From contig NC_087065.1 of the NCBI RefSeq assembly GCF_963678635.1, positions 1,428,001-1,492,000 of the forward strand: a DNA stretch of 64,000 nt. The letters run 5' to 3'. Position numbers and translations under genes: made by a program. The notes beneath the pieces were generated by a model, which made no database searches, was not told the DNA's origin, and was given only the letters and a program-made list of their open reading frames with translations. This document shows positions 19,101 through 26,953 of this stretch, one piece after another (position 1 is the first letter of the stretch; every line of letters begins with the position of its first letter). Source of the DNA: Symsagittifera roscoffensis (taxonomy: Eukaryota; Xenacoelomorpha; Acoela; Convolutidae).

Positions 19101-21268
19101 GAATATGCTTTTCGAACTAGTGTTTCGATTCTTACTGCTATTTGCTTGATGGTTTCGTTTGGTAATCTGCGAATTTCATTACATAAAACTCTTTGTTGTT
19201 GTTTGTTTCTTTCGGAGTCAAACATTTTTGAAAATTCTTGTGTAAATCTTTTCCAGTTTGATTTTATTTCTAGAGGTAGTACTGAAAACCATTTTTGGGC
19301 TGCGCCATCTAAGGTTGTTTGTATCAACGCTGTGCGTCGATGTATCCAGTTTTGATGTAGTGGCGTATTAATTGGTTCAGGTCCTATATTTAAAATTAAA
19401 TTTGCTGTTACTGCGTTTAAATAATCTTCTACAGAGTATTCAGGGTCTGTTCCTGTGAAAACCATTAAAGGTTTATTTGATGTTATTGATGATCCACCCA
19501 TAAGGTATGGATTCATTGTCATTTGTAATGATTCAGCTGCATTTGGCATTTGAGAAAAATTTGAAAGTTGGTTTCTTGTTATTTCATGTTGTTGAAGATA
19601 ATACGGGAGTGGTATTTCATTTTGCATTTGTGATGGTTGATACGAGTGTGTAGTCATTGGATTTTGTTGTTGAATTGGTTGAAAAGATTGTGTATTAATT
19701 GGATTTTGTTGTTGAATTGGTTGTTGATATTGTGCATCTATTGATTGTGGAGAAAAATTTCTATGATTTGTACGTGTTTTCTGTATTCCTTGTCTACGAT
19801 ATTCTTGAGTATTTGGTGCAAATATATCTGGTTGTAAGAAATCTTCATCTGAGGATAAATAATCCATTTGATAAGATGTTTGTTTTTTATTTTTATTTTG
19901 TTGAAAAAATGGGTAATTTTCACTGCGATCCTGTGGAGGATTTGATTGAAAATTTTTGGAATTATATTGGGCCGTTGGGTTATCCCAGTTTCGAGGTTTT
20001 GTATATTGATTAAAATTTCTTTGTGGTTGATAATTTGTTTTTGATGGATGTGTATAATTATAATTATGGTCTGCAAAGTTGTTTCTAGTGAATGTTTTGC
20101 GTGTTTTTGATGGTATTGTCATGGGTTTGTATGTTTGGTAATCCATATGTGAATATTTAGGGGCAACCGAAGGTTTAACGGTTGATTGTAAGGTTACCTG
20201 TGTTTGTGAAGGATTTGTATTTCTTGGTGTTGTTAAATTTGGGCGTATTGGTGAAATACTTTGTTGTGTAGTTGTTGTGTGTACAATTTCTTCATTTATG
20301 AAGTGTGATGGTGTCTGGATATCTTGTTGAGTAAGATTCCTAGTTCCATTGAGGTTTTCATTGTGTATGACTGTAGAGTTTAAACTATTATTTTGTGTAT
20401 CGGGTAAAAATGTATTATAGTTTAATGGTGTTGCATCAATTGTTAATGGTATTACTCTTACATAATCTCTTATGTAAGATATTGTACCTATTGCTTGACT
20501 TGAGATTGATTGTGGAAAGTTTATAAATGCGGAATGAGACCATTCGGGGTCCCAAACATAATCTGATTGTTCTGTGATAGCGGTATCATCGTTCGAATTT
20601 TGGGGTCTAAAATTTTTTCTTGCTTGTGCAATTAAATCAATATTGTGTGTAAAATAATCTATTATGAACCATGCTAAAATTTTTTGTAAATCGTGTTTGG
20701 TATGTTGTGAAACGTCGTCTTTCGTGAAATTTTCTTTAATGATGTTTAAATAACTAGAGAGTAGTGTGATTTCATGTCGTACTCTTAAATGTTTAGATGT
20801 TTCTGTCGGTGAGACATTTGTTAATGGGATTTCGTTTTCTAATATCGAAATATAACTATATATTATTGCGAAAACTTCATTAGTGAAAATGGAGTTTGCT
20901 CTTTGTGAGTTATGGTATTGGATGCTTTTTATATATTCTGAAAAAACTTTTGAAAATTCTAAATCAAGGTCGTCTGTTTGAATAGTATATGTTCTATTAT
21001 TATGGTTTGGGGAAGTGAATTCTATAGAGTAGATTCCATACTGTTGTGTTATGTTGCATATATCTTTTAGATAGTGATCTATGATTTGTCTTTTGATTTT
21101 TACATCGGGGAACTCTGTTTTACATGGACTGATTCCGGGTTCAAATAAATTTACGAGTAAATTTTGACAAAATATGTGTTGTCCTCTATCAGTATCTGCG
21201 TCTACTATAAAAGGAAAGATTTCATCATCATCTGGAGTTTCGTCACCTGGGGTGTGCGTTGAACTCAT
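13142..21268 (-). CDS. gag-pol: Gag-Pol polyprotein, 2708 aa, Ty3/gypsy type
   Basis: One uninterrupted frame from ATG 21268. Residues 1-600 are a long, Gln/Asn/Pro-rich N-terminal region. About 600-790 resemble a retrotransposon Gag capsid. A CCHC zinc knuckle (WCNYCRRYGHSISEC) sits near 840-855, followed by about 220 residues rich in Asn, Arg, Ser and Tyr. The aspartic protease motif DSGAES is near 1227. Reverse transcriptase follows, with catalytic YLDD near 1736, then RNase H (CDASNFGIGAAL near 1883). Integrase has an HHCC-type zinc domain ending CNDCIVCQ near 2281, a D,D(35)E core (FDTKGP, TDNGTEF, VEGMNR; about 2319, 2379, 2415) and a GPY/F module (RKGPYQII near 2595). I see no chromodomain. 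Domain order RT-RH-IN defines the Ty3/gypsy-retrovirus group. Gag and Pol share one frame with no recoding site. All catalytic residues are present. Confidence 0.96.
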   Translation of the reverse strand: MSSTHTPGDETPDDDEIFPFIVDADTDRGQHIFCQNLLVNLFEPGISPCKTEFPDVKIKRQIIDHYLKDICNITQQYGIYSIEFTSPNHNNRTYTIQTDDLDLEFSKVFSEYIKSIQYHNSQRANSIFTNEVFAIIYSYISILENEIPLTNVSPTETSKHLRVRHEITLLSSYLNIIKENFTKDDVSQHTKHDLQKILAWFIIDYFTHNIDLIAQARKNFRPQNSNDDTAITEQSDYVWDPEWSHSAFINFPQSISSQAIGTISYIRDYVRVIPLTIDATPLNYNTFLPDTQNNSLNSTVIHNENLNGTRNLTQQDIQTPSHFINEEIVHTTTTQQSISPIRPNLTTPRNTNPSQTQVTLQSTVKPSVAPKYSHMDYQTYKPMTIPSKTRKTFTRNNFADHNYNYTHPSKTNYQPQRNFNQYTKPRNWDNPTAQYNSKNFQSNPPQDRSENYPFFQQNKNKKQTSYQMDYLSSDEDFLQPDIFAPNTQEYRRQGIQKTRTNHRNFSPQSIDAQYQQPIQQQNPINTQSFQPIQQQNPMTTHSYQPSQMQNEIPLPYYLQQHEITRNQLSNFSQMPNAAESLQMTMNPYLMGGSSITSNKPLMVFTGTDPEYSVEDYLNAVTANLILNIGPEPINTPLHQNWIHRRTALIQTTLDGAAQKWFSVLPLEIKSNWKRFTQEFSKMFDSERNKQQQRVLCNEIRRLPNETIKQIAVRIETLVRKAYSLNTHDYKNTKMTEILMMTLTPQLRKIAIKKRASHPSSIREPDLDFRKLVDKLEQAEITMKLEETENLKLQYVNKIETTPTNINNIQESETDLVEKITEILNIYEKNPNFKGKPSFKKWCNYCRRYGHSISECRQKQQDSQNKPQKYKEPNKSFYQYMKKDQNLPNKNVYSNNSSGKPLPNNTSYTRNQSPYNSSYRGRSPERRNTYNSSQNHYNRPNSQNNYSRSNSNTQRFVSRSNSQSRNNYYPNNQSRNSSYNRNRNYSYNRNRSYSNNRNQNYPNNRSRNNSYNRSNYNRQNNNYQNRSRNNSQNRHPSYNNRYRNYSQSPHRNNNHYNNSNNRHRSSTPKHQRQINQVQANPETTSDPPGIDDTVTDTLQLNQINCTSSDSESDTENTLAINMIKVENDYESVIYEQPFPSHIYENQSEFLQNHYTTPINSTPTTQETNEINTTDQTNKNTKTKCLNTNHIYQNIQKEQPKEKIWTIPFLLESPRNKEFQPPDLEIDFLIDSGAESNIINIPTWNEIKTLHPKLTPLETSSKLATAQGSTLINYGKIQLFLLPTRTMEQSKLLNKPFKQIFHITDIKYNIIGIPFISKYIPTINILNSKILIKDKYTKTKETSLTFFQRLNKQPPFFSKFYPIFNQQRKHLKPLSGNMYNFSIKQVHQYDKEQNKQKFYMSDFEFKPIHKFFKITISSIKYLKNSNSDIISLHVYNNTPYQVTLPLGLLGYCETNATISPIHEKAYRVNNILQLLDICQSTILNEELSINNIISNENRNTDYFTKTPYFKPTFNISNYTEKQQKFLTMFNFQHSQITQDEFEKLAKQLIQYSSVYATSKFDVGKISSSLHLPLKPDAVFKKQRASKVPIHLHDKVNRLLDILEQYNIISPVNKEEQPKGNTFINPVIILAKGESLKIVLDARYLNSLIDESKCNWPIEPIQVILTKINGKYFTTADMNSAYNQMPLDEQSRRLTQFVIGNQQYEFNRLFYGISIGPAAFSAFMSKIFRPLILKKNAITYLDDVFMQSQSKDEMFKVLETYHQILQNENLKAAPDKSHFFLTRVKFLGHNIERKTITPLKSRIDAIQKLQPPTNKKKIQEFLGMLNFLSKYVYKMQLYLRPFYNILRQQNNFEWNTEHQTRFEEIKKLLTEQISNTIPDPDQPFYAMCDASNFGIGAALLQSHNGTNKMNLISANSRLFTQAELRLSTLMRECTAIIYTLTEYEFLILGSKHPTVLFTDHKPIIFLFTQKSNPNHRVYRFQLILMKFPNLHIVWTAGKNLALPDTLSRNTPPELLTRKTTVEIPKNIKFYLAENETSPRLECKYAVKTDIEQSQINNLQHFPLYLDCQNNHYEVDLLGTSTFKPIPYSQWIKNNTQQKRTKQHLSKKDHFPLIEKEDLTDKINLSGPQTNDSKYTINQVFDLHDPLDTIPLSKFEVENIFLPPTDTITISTLKQYQNLDPIIRQLKSWHKYKTKPIKADSTILGNKTLLRYFRKFNNTTINETTDLLEYNLNESTVPCLPISMILIAFNISHTQNIKGHSGSEKTYSNFIQNFYFPNAPIWIKVLCNDCIVCQLNKPYPNQKQVAQKQDFKGQSLYFNHRISFDTKGPISPSSEGNSYIMVIVDAFTHYVALNPVPHCNAYYAYTTLYEHWIAKFGLPEILVTDNGTEFINNEIITLCHLYNIKHKPRTSHAPWTNGLVEGMNRSLQEYLRCIINGNDTKYTEWSADVKLFPLAYNSQITTTLGMSPYEMVFNQKPRKPIMFTANSHKNAQGYCQPNKDSICYNLPLHTHDEDHFHHPQILKLASGTHTEWILNRDKKHNEIYQKITKKLLQRQNINEQINSRFTPASDLKIGTFVLIPNFNTHKGISKKLQPLRKGPYQIIAKPTDVTYKIIDSNKKEIVQHRNNLLPYYPKEYALRELTQLYSFTGLKIIQNEPHLKNTEQNDNPTETQNTKPTATKNNTQNHKESPKQRKNRKMTTNNTPRRNRQIRT

Positions 21269-21710
21269 TTTTTCGTTCGATGACTGTTAATATGTAATTA
21301 TTAATGTGTCGAATTGGTTGATTCCAATTGTATAGATGTACTGGTTTGTGTTTATACTGCTTTTTTATTCTTCTTTTTCCTCTTTGTGATGAATTTGAAG
21401 TTGTTTCTGAGTCAGAAAAATATAATTGATCGTGTTGTGGGCAATTTTTATCTATTGATTCTTTTAATTTGTAAAGTTCGTCTAAACTGTTGGTTTCTGA
21501 TTCTGAAAATGCGTTTCGATTTTTTGAAAATCTTTTTCGTGTTATTTGTCTTTGTTTAGTTATTATTTTTCTCTTTAGTGTTTGTCGTTTTGTTCGAATG
21601 TATCCAATTGTTTGTGTATGAGGTGTGATTACAAGGTCGTATTTTTTGTTATCTATTTCACAATTGTGTAAAATGATTGTTTGTTTATTTCCTAGGTTTT
21701 TAAATGACAT
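21243..21710 (-). CDS. Small basic ORF upstream of gag, 155 aa
   Basis: ATG 21710 to stop 21243, overlapping the Gag-Pol start by 26 nt in another frame. The middle is strongly basic (about residues 38-66, with KRKIITKQRQITRKRFSKNR), like a nuclear or RNA-binding signal. Acidic/Ser-rich stretches (SESETNSLDE, SDSETTSNSS) and a second basic patch (RGKRRIKKQYKHK) follow. I recognise no family. A separate protein before gag is unusual for gypsy elements. A regulatory or RNA-transport role would fit a complex element but is inference. Confidence 0.7.
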   Translation of the reverse strand: MSFKNLGNKQTIILHNCEIDNKKYDLVITPHTQTIGYIRTKRQTLKRKIITKQRQITRKRFSKNRNAFSESETNSLDELYKLKESIDKNCPQHDQLYFSDSETTSNSSQRGKRRIKKQYKHKPVHLYNWNQPIRHINNYILTVIERKNEFNAHPR

Positions 21711-22639
21711 AAGGTTTAGAATGACGGATGCAAAAGGTTGTTAAATGATTTCTATTGACTTAAACTGTTAGTTCTTACGATTTTTTGGTTAGCTTAACCT
21801 GGGTCTAGTTGTTCAGGGTTGGAGAGAAAAGTATATCGATTCCGAAGAATGATTTTTACTTTCTCGTGACTAGTATAAGCTAAGGTGTTAACTTACTTAA
21901 TCTTACTTAGGGGTAGTGATTGTGTTCAAGGGTTGGAGAATAGTAAATCGATCCACAAGGTTCAGGTATAATTAGAACGCTAGTAGTTCGTTAGATACTA
22001 TTTTAAACTTACTAAGTCTAAGATTTATCCTGGGTCTGGTAAGAGGAGGGGTCAAGTGAAGGATGAATAACCGAAGTTCTTCACTGTTTATCCTAATTTG
22101 AATGATTAGTTTTGTTTAAAAATTTCTATTAGTCTTGGGTTTTTAGAAAGGGTTGGGTAGTGAATCGACGTTTGAGGTCGTTAGACACTAATTAAGTGGG
22201 TGGGGGAGAACAAAGTTGTTCTGTTTGATCCAAGGATAAGCCTTGATGATCAAATTTAAAATTTAATTAAGTAGAAAATGATTTAAGATCCAGGGATAAG
22301 CCTTGATGATCTGATTTTAAATTAAGTGACTTTAAATTTTAATAAAGTTTTAAATTTGTGTAAAGGAAAGATTTAGTGTTTTGATGATATTAGTGGGTTT
22401 ATGATTGCTGTTATGTTTTAGGTGATGAAGCTGGAACAACAGGATGATTTATGATTACTAACCATTTATTGTCATGCTACTAATTTTTATTTTTATTTTC
22501 CAATAAATATTCTTCAAACATGTTTTGTATAATACTGCAGAATTTTAGGAAAACGATCTTAGATCTTTTTATCAATCGTTATTGTATAATATTAATTTGT
22601 TTAGCGCCTGAAATGATTTTGAAGATTTACTTCAAGGTT

Positions 22640-22873
22640 TTATGTTTGCAAATGGAAATCTAAATTCATTGCAAGTAGTATTCGAAATATAAAAGTTTGT
22701 TCTGGCTTTTGCCGAACTATCATATAACTATACGGCAAGTTTCTACTTTGTCGTATGTCGTCTTTGGTTCGATGTCTTCTTCCAATTCCGGGTAGTTCTA
22801 TTATGGTTCGGAATATTGGCTCGGATCTATTGAGTCGGAGAGACATTTCAATTAAATTATTGTCGTATAACAT
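22640..22873 (-). CDS. Possible upstream ORF in the leader, 77 aa
   Basis: ATG 22873, about 90 nt after the LTR, to a stop at 22640. The peptide (for example IIELPGIGRRHRTKDDIRQS) is less AT-biased than its surroundings. As the first long AUG frame of the transcript it would affect ribosome access to the downstream ORFs. It may be a chance frame. Confidence 0.3.
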   Translation of the reverse strand: MLYDNNLIEMSLRLNRSEPIFRTIIELPGIGRRHRTKDDIRQSRNLPYSYMIVRQKPEQTFIFRILLAMNLDFHLQT

Positions 22874-22943
22874 TTTGTAAATGTTTTTGTCTAATTTCTA
22901 ATCTAATTTTGGTTAATTCTAATCTAGTAAGGTCTTGTTCGAG

Positions 22944-22959
22944 ACTTATGGTCGCACCA
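22944..22959 (-). other. Primer binding site (PBS)
   Basis: Two bases inside the 5' LTR the sense strand reads TGGTGCGACCATAAGT. It begins with the obligatory TGG that pairs with a tRNA 3' CCA, and the 2-nt spacer is usual. The CGACC core recalls PBS sequences matched to arginine tRNAs, but the primer tRNA cannot be named without the host tRNA set. Confidence 0.7.
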
Positions 22960-22961
22960 GA

Positions 22962-23371
22962 TGAGTTAGGACTGGGGTGTATAACTCATAGAGTAATTTC
23001 GGATAGGGTACACCGTCTGCTCGTCACGCTATCTTATTTTCGGCCGGATAGATTCGTGCAACTTCTTAGTCTAATACCGATCCTAATCTTACTCTTATAC
23101 TATCTAGTCTCAGGTTGTTTAACTAGTCTCTGCTAGGCTCAATAGATCTAGGGTATACTGGTTTATTGCGGCTGCTGAAGTGCTCGGGAGAGTCCAACTA
23201 ATTTCTAAGTTAAATTCAAATCTCTCTGGTGCTGAAATTACAAGTAACTTCAGCACTTACAAATAAGTGGGTTGTTAGTTAGATGGATCATGATTGGTTA
23301 ATATTAAATACTTTACATTGGTAAAACATTTAATTTATCCAATCATAAAATATAGTTTAGATCAGGTTCCA
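22962..23371 (-). repeat. 5' LTR of the giant element (promoter copy)
   Basis: A 410-bp copy of the LTR. In sense order it carries CCAAT near 23320, a TATA-like TATTTAA at 23310-23304, a second CCAAT near 23297, and AATAAA at 23167-23162. This fits a U3-R-U5 layout with the promoter in the first quarter. The transcription start cannot be placed from sequence alone. Confidence 0.93.
23304..23310 (-). promoter_or_regulatory. Candidate TATA box in the 5' LTR
   Basis: Sense TATTTAA with CCAAT motifs on both sides, about 60 bp inside the 5' LTR. Position and context suit the U3 promoter. Other AT-rich stretches nearby (TATATTTTA near 23350) are alternatives. Confidence 0.4.
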
Positions 23372-23375
23372 AATG
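23372..23375. repeat. Target site duplication AATG, right copy
   Basis: Matches 4489-4492 on the far side of the LTR element. Confidence 0.8.
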
Positions 23376-23401
23376 GAACTAGAAAAGCAGTTCTATAATA
23401 C

Positions 23402-23750
23402 GAACACAGAAGCGAAGCTGCTCTTCGCATAAACTAGCGAGAAAACAAAAAAGCAGCTCTAAAAAGTAAAATTAAAAAAGTAGAAATAGGCGTGGAATTA
23501 CTAAACATTCGGCTATGTGTCGGATTTGATCCTGCGACCTCGAGATTATGAGTAACATGCACTAAGCACTCAGCCACGGATGCTTAATAATAGACTAAAA
23601 GTAGCCACAAATAAAGCAGGCAACAGATGCTATGAATTTTCTAAAGCTACTGATCTTGATTATAGCAAAATTGCCGCCAAATGAGCACTTTTAATTGCGA
23701 GTTGGGCTGAAAAAAGAAGGTTCGTCTCGCAAGCTCGCTAGTCTAAATAA
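23402..23750 (-). repeat. Dispersed repeat with tRNA-like module, copy 1
   Basis: A unit of about 350 bp, homologous to 32532-32892 and, more weakly, to 23751-24030. On the minus strand near 23585-23505 it carries a pol III-like A box (TGGCTGAGTGCTTAG) and a degenerate B box (GGATCAAATCC), as in tRNA-derived SINEs. Homology extends on both sides of the tRNA-like part, so it is either a composite SINE or a DNA element that carries the module. Confidence 0.6.
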
Positions 23751-24030
23751 GAAAAAGTAGAAACAAGTCTAGAATTAGTAAAACTCCGTTTCGGATTCTA
23801 GAATTTGCTACGTCTCGGATGGGAACTCGTGATTGGAGTCTCAGGTCCGCCCCTCCCAGCCACTGACTCTTAATTATCGACAAACACTAGCCGCACATAA
23901 AGAAGTGACCAGATGCTTTGAAATTTCCAATGCTAGAAATTGGTATTATAACAAAACGGTCACCAAATGAGTACTTCTATTTGCCAGATAGGTTGGAAAA
24001 ACAGTAGAGTCATACTAACATACTAGGCTC
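23751..24030 (-). repeat. Dispersed repeat with tRNA-like module, degenerate copy 2
   Basis: Follows copy 1 head to tail and shares its tail (caccaaatgagtactt, gctcgctag). The tRNA-like boxes are decayed (ggatgggaactcgtgattgg). Confidence 0.5.
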
Positions 24031-25212
24031 GCTAGCTTGAAGTGTAAAAAATTGAAACAAAAATTAAACAAAAAATGGAAAATTGAATTTGAAAAAGACA
24101 AACGAGAAACACAGCAACCAGCATAAAATAAACATTTAGCATTTACCGAGCGGCCGACAAAAAGTGGGTTGACACCCGTTGAGCTTAAAATAAAAAATGA
24201 CATAACATGTATTTTTCATAAAAATCATATTTTAGTCAAACTTTTTTGGAGCGATAAAGTTCAAATTTGAAACTTTTAGATCCAATCCCCCGTGAAATGC
24301 TAAAAAACATAAACTTTGATACTGCAAAACAAGGTGATTAAATTCAGAACCAATTAATCGAAACAGATGAATTTGAAATAACAGAACGACTGTCACCAAT
24401 AGCGAAATTAGTTTAAACGCTCACTTGCGAAAATATAGTTAGTGTTTCATCAGCAATTCAGTATTTAGTTTCTGACCTTTTGATTATGACTAAGGCCATA
24501 AGTCGCTCTAGAAAGCTGCCATTCCATGCTAAGCTTTCGCTAGACGGAATTTTGTAATTACCACCAGATTGAAATTATTCCGAGGATCATCAACCTGAAG
24601 CTCTTCACAAGCTGATGCAAGAATAATAATTAGAACGAATCCCTATAAATCATTTTAAAACTTTCCATTAGAAATAATTGTGCAAAAACTCGGCTTCAGA
24701 ACATGATACCAAACTGGCTGACCTGATTCGAAAAAGTAAAAGAAACCTTTTGAACAGCGGCTTCAAATCAACCAATACTGGTTTCCAGCAAAACTTATTT
24801 TATACGTGACTTATAAAATGTCTTGTATGACACGTCTGCGCACACTTGAGAATTTCGATAGATCCAAATTATTATGCAAAGTAAAAAGACATCTGGAGCT
24901 AGCGAAAAAATCGCAATGACAAATGTAATACTCAGCTAATAAACTAAGAGCAGGTAAATGTAAATACAGAGGCAAAGCGGAGCCTGGAACCACTTGCGAT
25001 AGAGCATAAAAAATAACATTGAAGGCTAGCAGACAGGAAAGAAAAGGATAGCCACTAAATTTTTTTTAAAATAATTTTTAAAAAAACCTAAACTTCAAGA
25101 TTGTCTGGAATGATGTTTTATTTCGGGAAAACGTGTCCAGAAACACAATCGACGGAGTTTAATGAAATAAATTCCCGTAGAACCGAAAACAAATTGTTGT
25201 CATGAAAAACTT

Positions 25213-25270
25213 CGAACTATAATTTCTATTCCAAATCTGCATAAAATCTTGGAATAGAAATTATAGTTCG
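25213..25270. repeat. Perfect 21-bp inverted repeat
   Basis: cgaactataatttctattcca (25213-25233) is the exact reverse complement of 25250-25270, with a 16-nt loop. A very stable hairpin if transcribed, as in MITE remnants or small-RNA precursors. No flanking duplication recognised. Confidence 0.8.
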
Positions 25271-25387
25271 GTTTCTGCAATCCAGAGGGGAGCATCAAAA
25301 TTATGTTTCCCTTAAAACGACTCAAATTTAGGTCACTACGCTGATGAAATATCAGCCAAAATCAGTTGAACAGAAAAAAATAATTAA

Positions 25388-25545
25388 AAGCGAAAAAAAT
25401 ATATATCCGAAGGCAATGTAAGTAATATGACAAACAGCAAAAGTAAATTGGGCAGAAAAAAAACATTTATAAGCGAAAAATATATATCCGAAGGCAATGT
25501 AAGTAATATGACAAGCAGCATAAGTAAAAAAGCAACTAGAATGTA
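25388..25545. repeat. Tandem duplication, period about 83 bp
   Basis: Two near-identical copies containing tatatatccgaaggcaatg followed by taagtaatatgaca. A plus-strand shadow explains the repetitive open frame seen on the minus strand here. Confidence 0.75.
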
Positions 25546-26854
25546 AATTGCGTATAGCAAAAAAAAACAATTCTGCGCTGTGGAAACTAAGCCGAAAAAA
25601 CATCAGCAGACAAAAACTAAGCAGACAATTTTTTAAAATGGAATATTTCGTTTGAAAAAAAGAGGTCGTGTTAGATTTGAACCAAGGAACTTTGCCATCC
25701 CAGGCGTATACGTTACGTCCAGACCAAGTTTAATGGAGACGCACATAAAATTGAACTAGCAAGCCCGCCTCCAATAATCAAATGGCTCGCAAAAAATTAG
25801 TTGTTGTTCTGATCAAGGCAACTAAGCAAAGAACTTTGAACAATTTCAAGTTAAGCCATATTCCAAATCGGTTTGAAAAACTTTAGCTTTCATAGAACAA
25901 AACGGTTCCCGAAAAACTGAAGTTTTCAAAGCAAGCTATTCAAGCTATGAAAATTTGAAACATTTCAAAATGTTTCATGAAGCAAATTGGATGAGTCAGC
26001 TTAAGGTTTTTATATCAAGCTATTCAAGCTACAAAACATTGAAATGTTTCAAGTTGTTTCATAGAGCAAATCAATTTGCAAAAAATAATAAAGTTTTTCT
26101 GGGCAAGCTATTTCAAAACATGAAACTTTTAAACAATTTCAAGTTATTGCATAGACTGATTTGATTCACGAAAAGTATGTCTTTCAAAGCAAACTATTGA
26201 GCTATGACACTTTGACTTATTTCCTGTTATTTTATAGACCGAAAGGAACTTCGAATAATTTCCAGTTATTTTATAGACTGAAAGAAACTTCGAAAGAATT
26301 TATTATGAACGGAACCTAACCTTACCCTTTCTGATTTTGGCCATTCTAAGAACTAAGTTATTTACAAGAAAAAAGTCTAGTACCCGATTGCAATACCCTT
26401 GCTGATCGCAAGGATAAAATCACAACTTATCACATACCATGTTCCATTATTTGATACGATACAAAATATACCATCGAATATATTTAAAGACAACTATCAA
26501 TTATATCAGCACGTTTGATTTTTTGAATAACAATACATGCTTCCATTAAAAACCCACAACGTCTTCAAACAACTCAAATTGGAATAGGCAAGGGAAAAAA
26601 TTGCAACATGAACAAACATTTGGCCGTCAGCCAAGCAAGACAACATAGGAGAGGTCCCGTGGGCGCGTCTACGCCGGATATTAACTTATTCAATATTTCC
26701 ACAATCCCAAATTAGAGCTCCTATCAAAACCTAACTGATTATTTGTTCTTCTGACTCAAAAAACGAAAACGCAGAAGACATTAAGGCTTCTTCTTAATTC
26801 AGTGTTTGTTCAGCATGGCATTGTGATTTACTCAATGAAGGAATAGTGTTTCAC

Positions 26855-26953
26855 TCGGGAACATCCAGGGAGAGGCGAATTAGCATGTGGCGAGTAGCTT
26901 GCCATAGTAAAACAAGACTGCTCCTATATCAGGGCAAAGCCCTGAATGTTCCG
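26855..26953. other. Compact structured segment (three inverted repeats)
   Basis: An outer stem TCGGGAACAT/ATGTTCCGA (one bulge) encloses a 7-bp hairpin tggcgag-tag-cttgcca (one G-U) and a perfect 7-bp hairpin tcagggc-aaa-gccctga. It is more GC-rich than the flanks. It could be a structured RNA or the end of a mobile element. No known RNA family recognised. Confidence 0.35.

Larger units (their letters stand above)
21711..22961 (-). other. 5' leader of the giant element with repeats and hairpins
   Basis: A 1.25-kb transcribed leader between the 5' LTR and the first ORF. It holds two near-identical hairpin units at 22227-22252 and 22287-22312 (gatccaaggataagccttg-type), each able to fold CAAGG against CCTTG. 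It also has three related blocks with the core gggttgg...gtaaatcgat at about 21818-21850, 21924-21955 and 22150-22175. Such elements suit dimerisation or packaging signals or an internal ribosome entry region. Function not shown. Confidence 0.6.
4493..23371 (-). mobile_element. Giant Ty3/gypsy-type LTR retroelement with env-like and accessory genes
   Basis: The 18,879-bp element is bounded by two 410-bp LTRs that appear identical base for base, with TG...CA ends and a 4-bp AATG target duplication. All genes lie on the minus strand, so the right LTR is the 5' LTR. Sense order: leader with primer binding site, 155-aa basic ORF, 2708-codon Gag-Pol, 0.7-kb spacer, 76-aa and 62-aa membrane ORFs, a 378-codon ATG-less frame, 872-aa glycoprotein, 230-aa disordered ORF, 336-aa ORF, 1.6-kb 3' noncoding region. 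Identical LTRs and intact frames argue for a recent, possibly active insertion. It lies in an intron of the NOS1AP homologue in the gene's own sense, so its poly(A) signals could interfere with host transcripts. Confidence 0.95.

Noticed and set aside
22921-22959. A tRNA gene next to the 5' LTR (gttcgag...ggtcgcacca)
   Set aside because: Only the 3' end pattern fits; the T-arm does not pair and there is no cloverleaf. It is the primer binding site of the retroelement read on the other strand.
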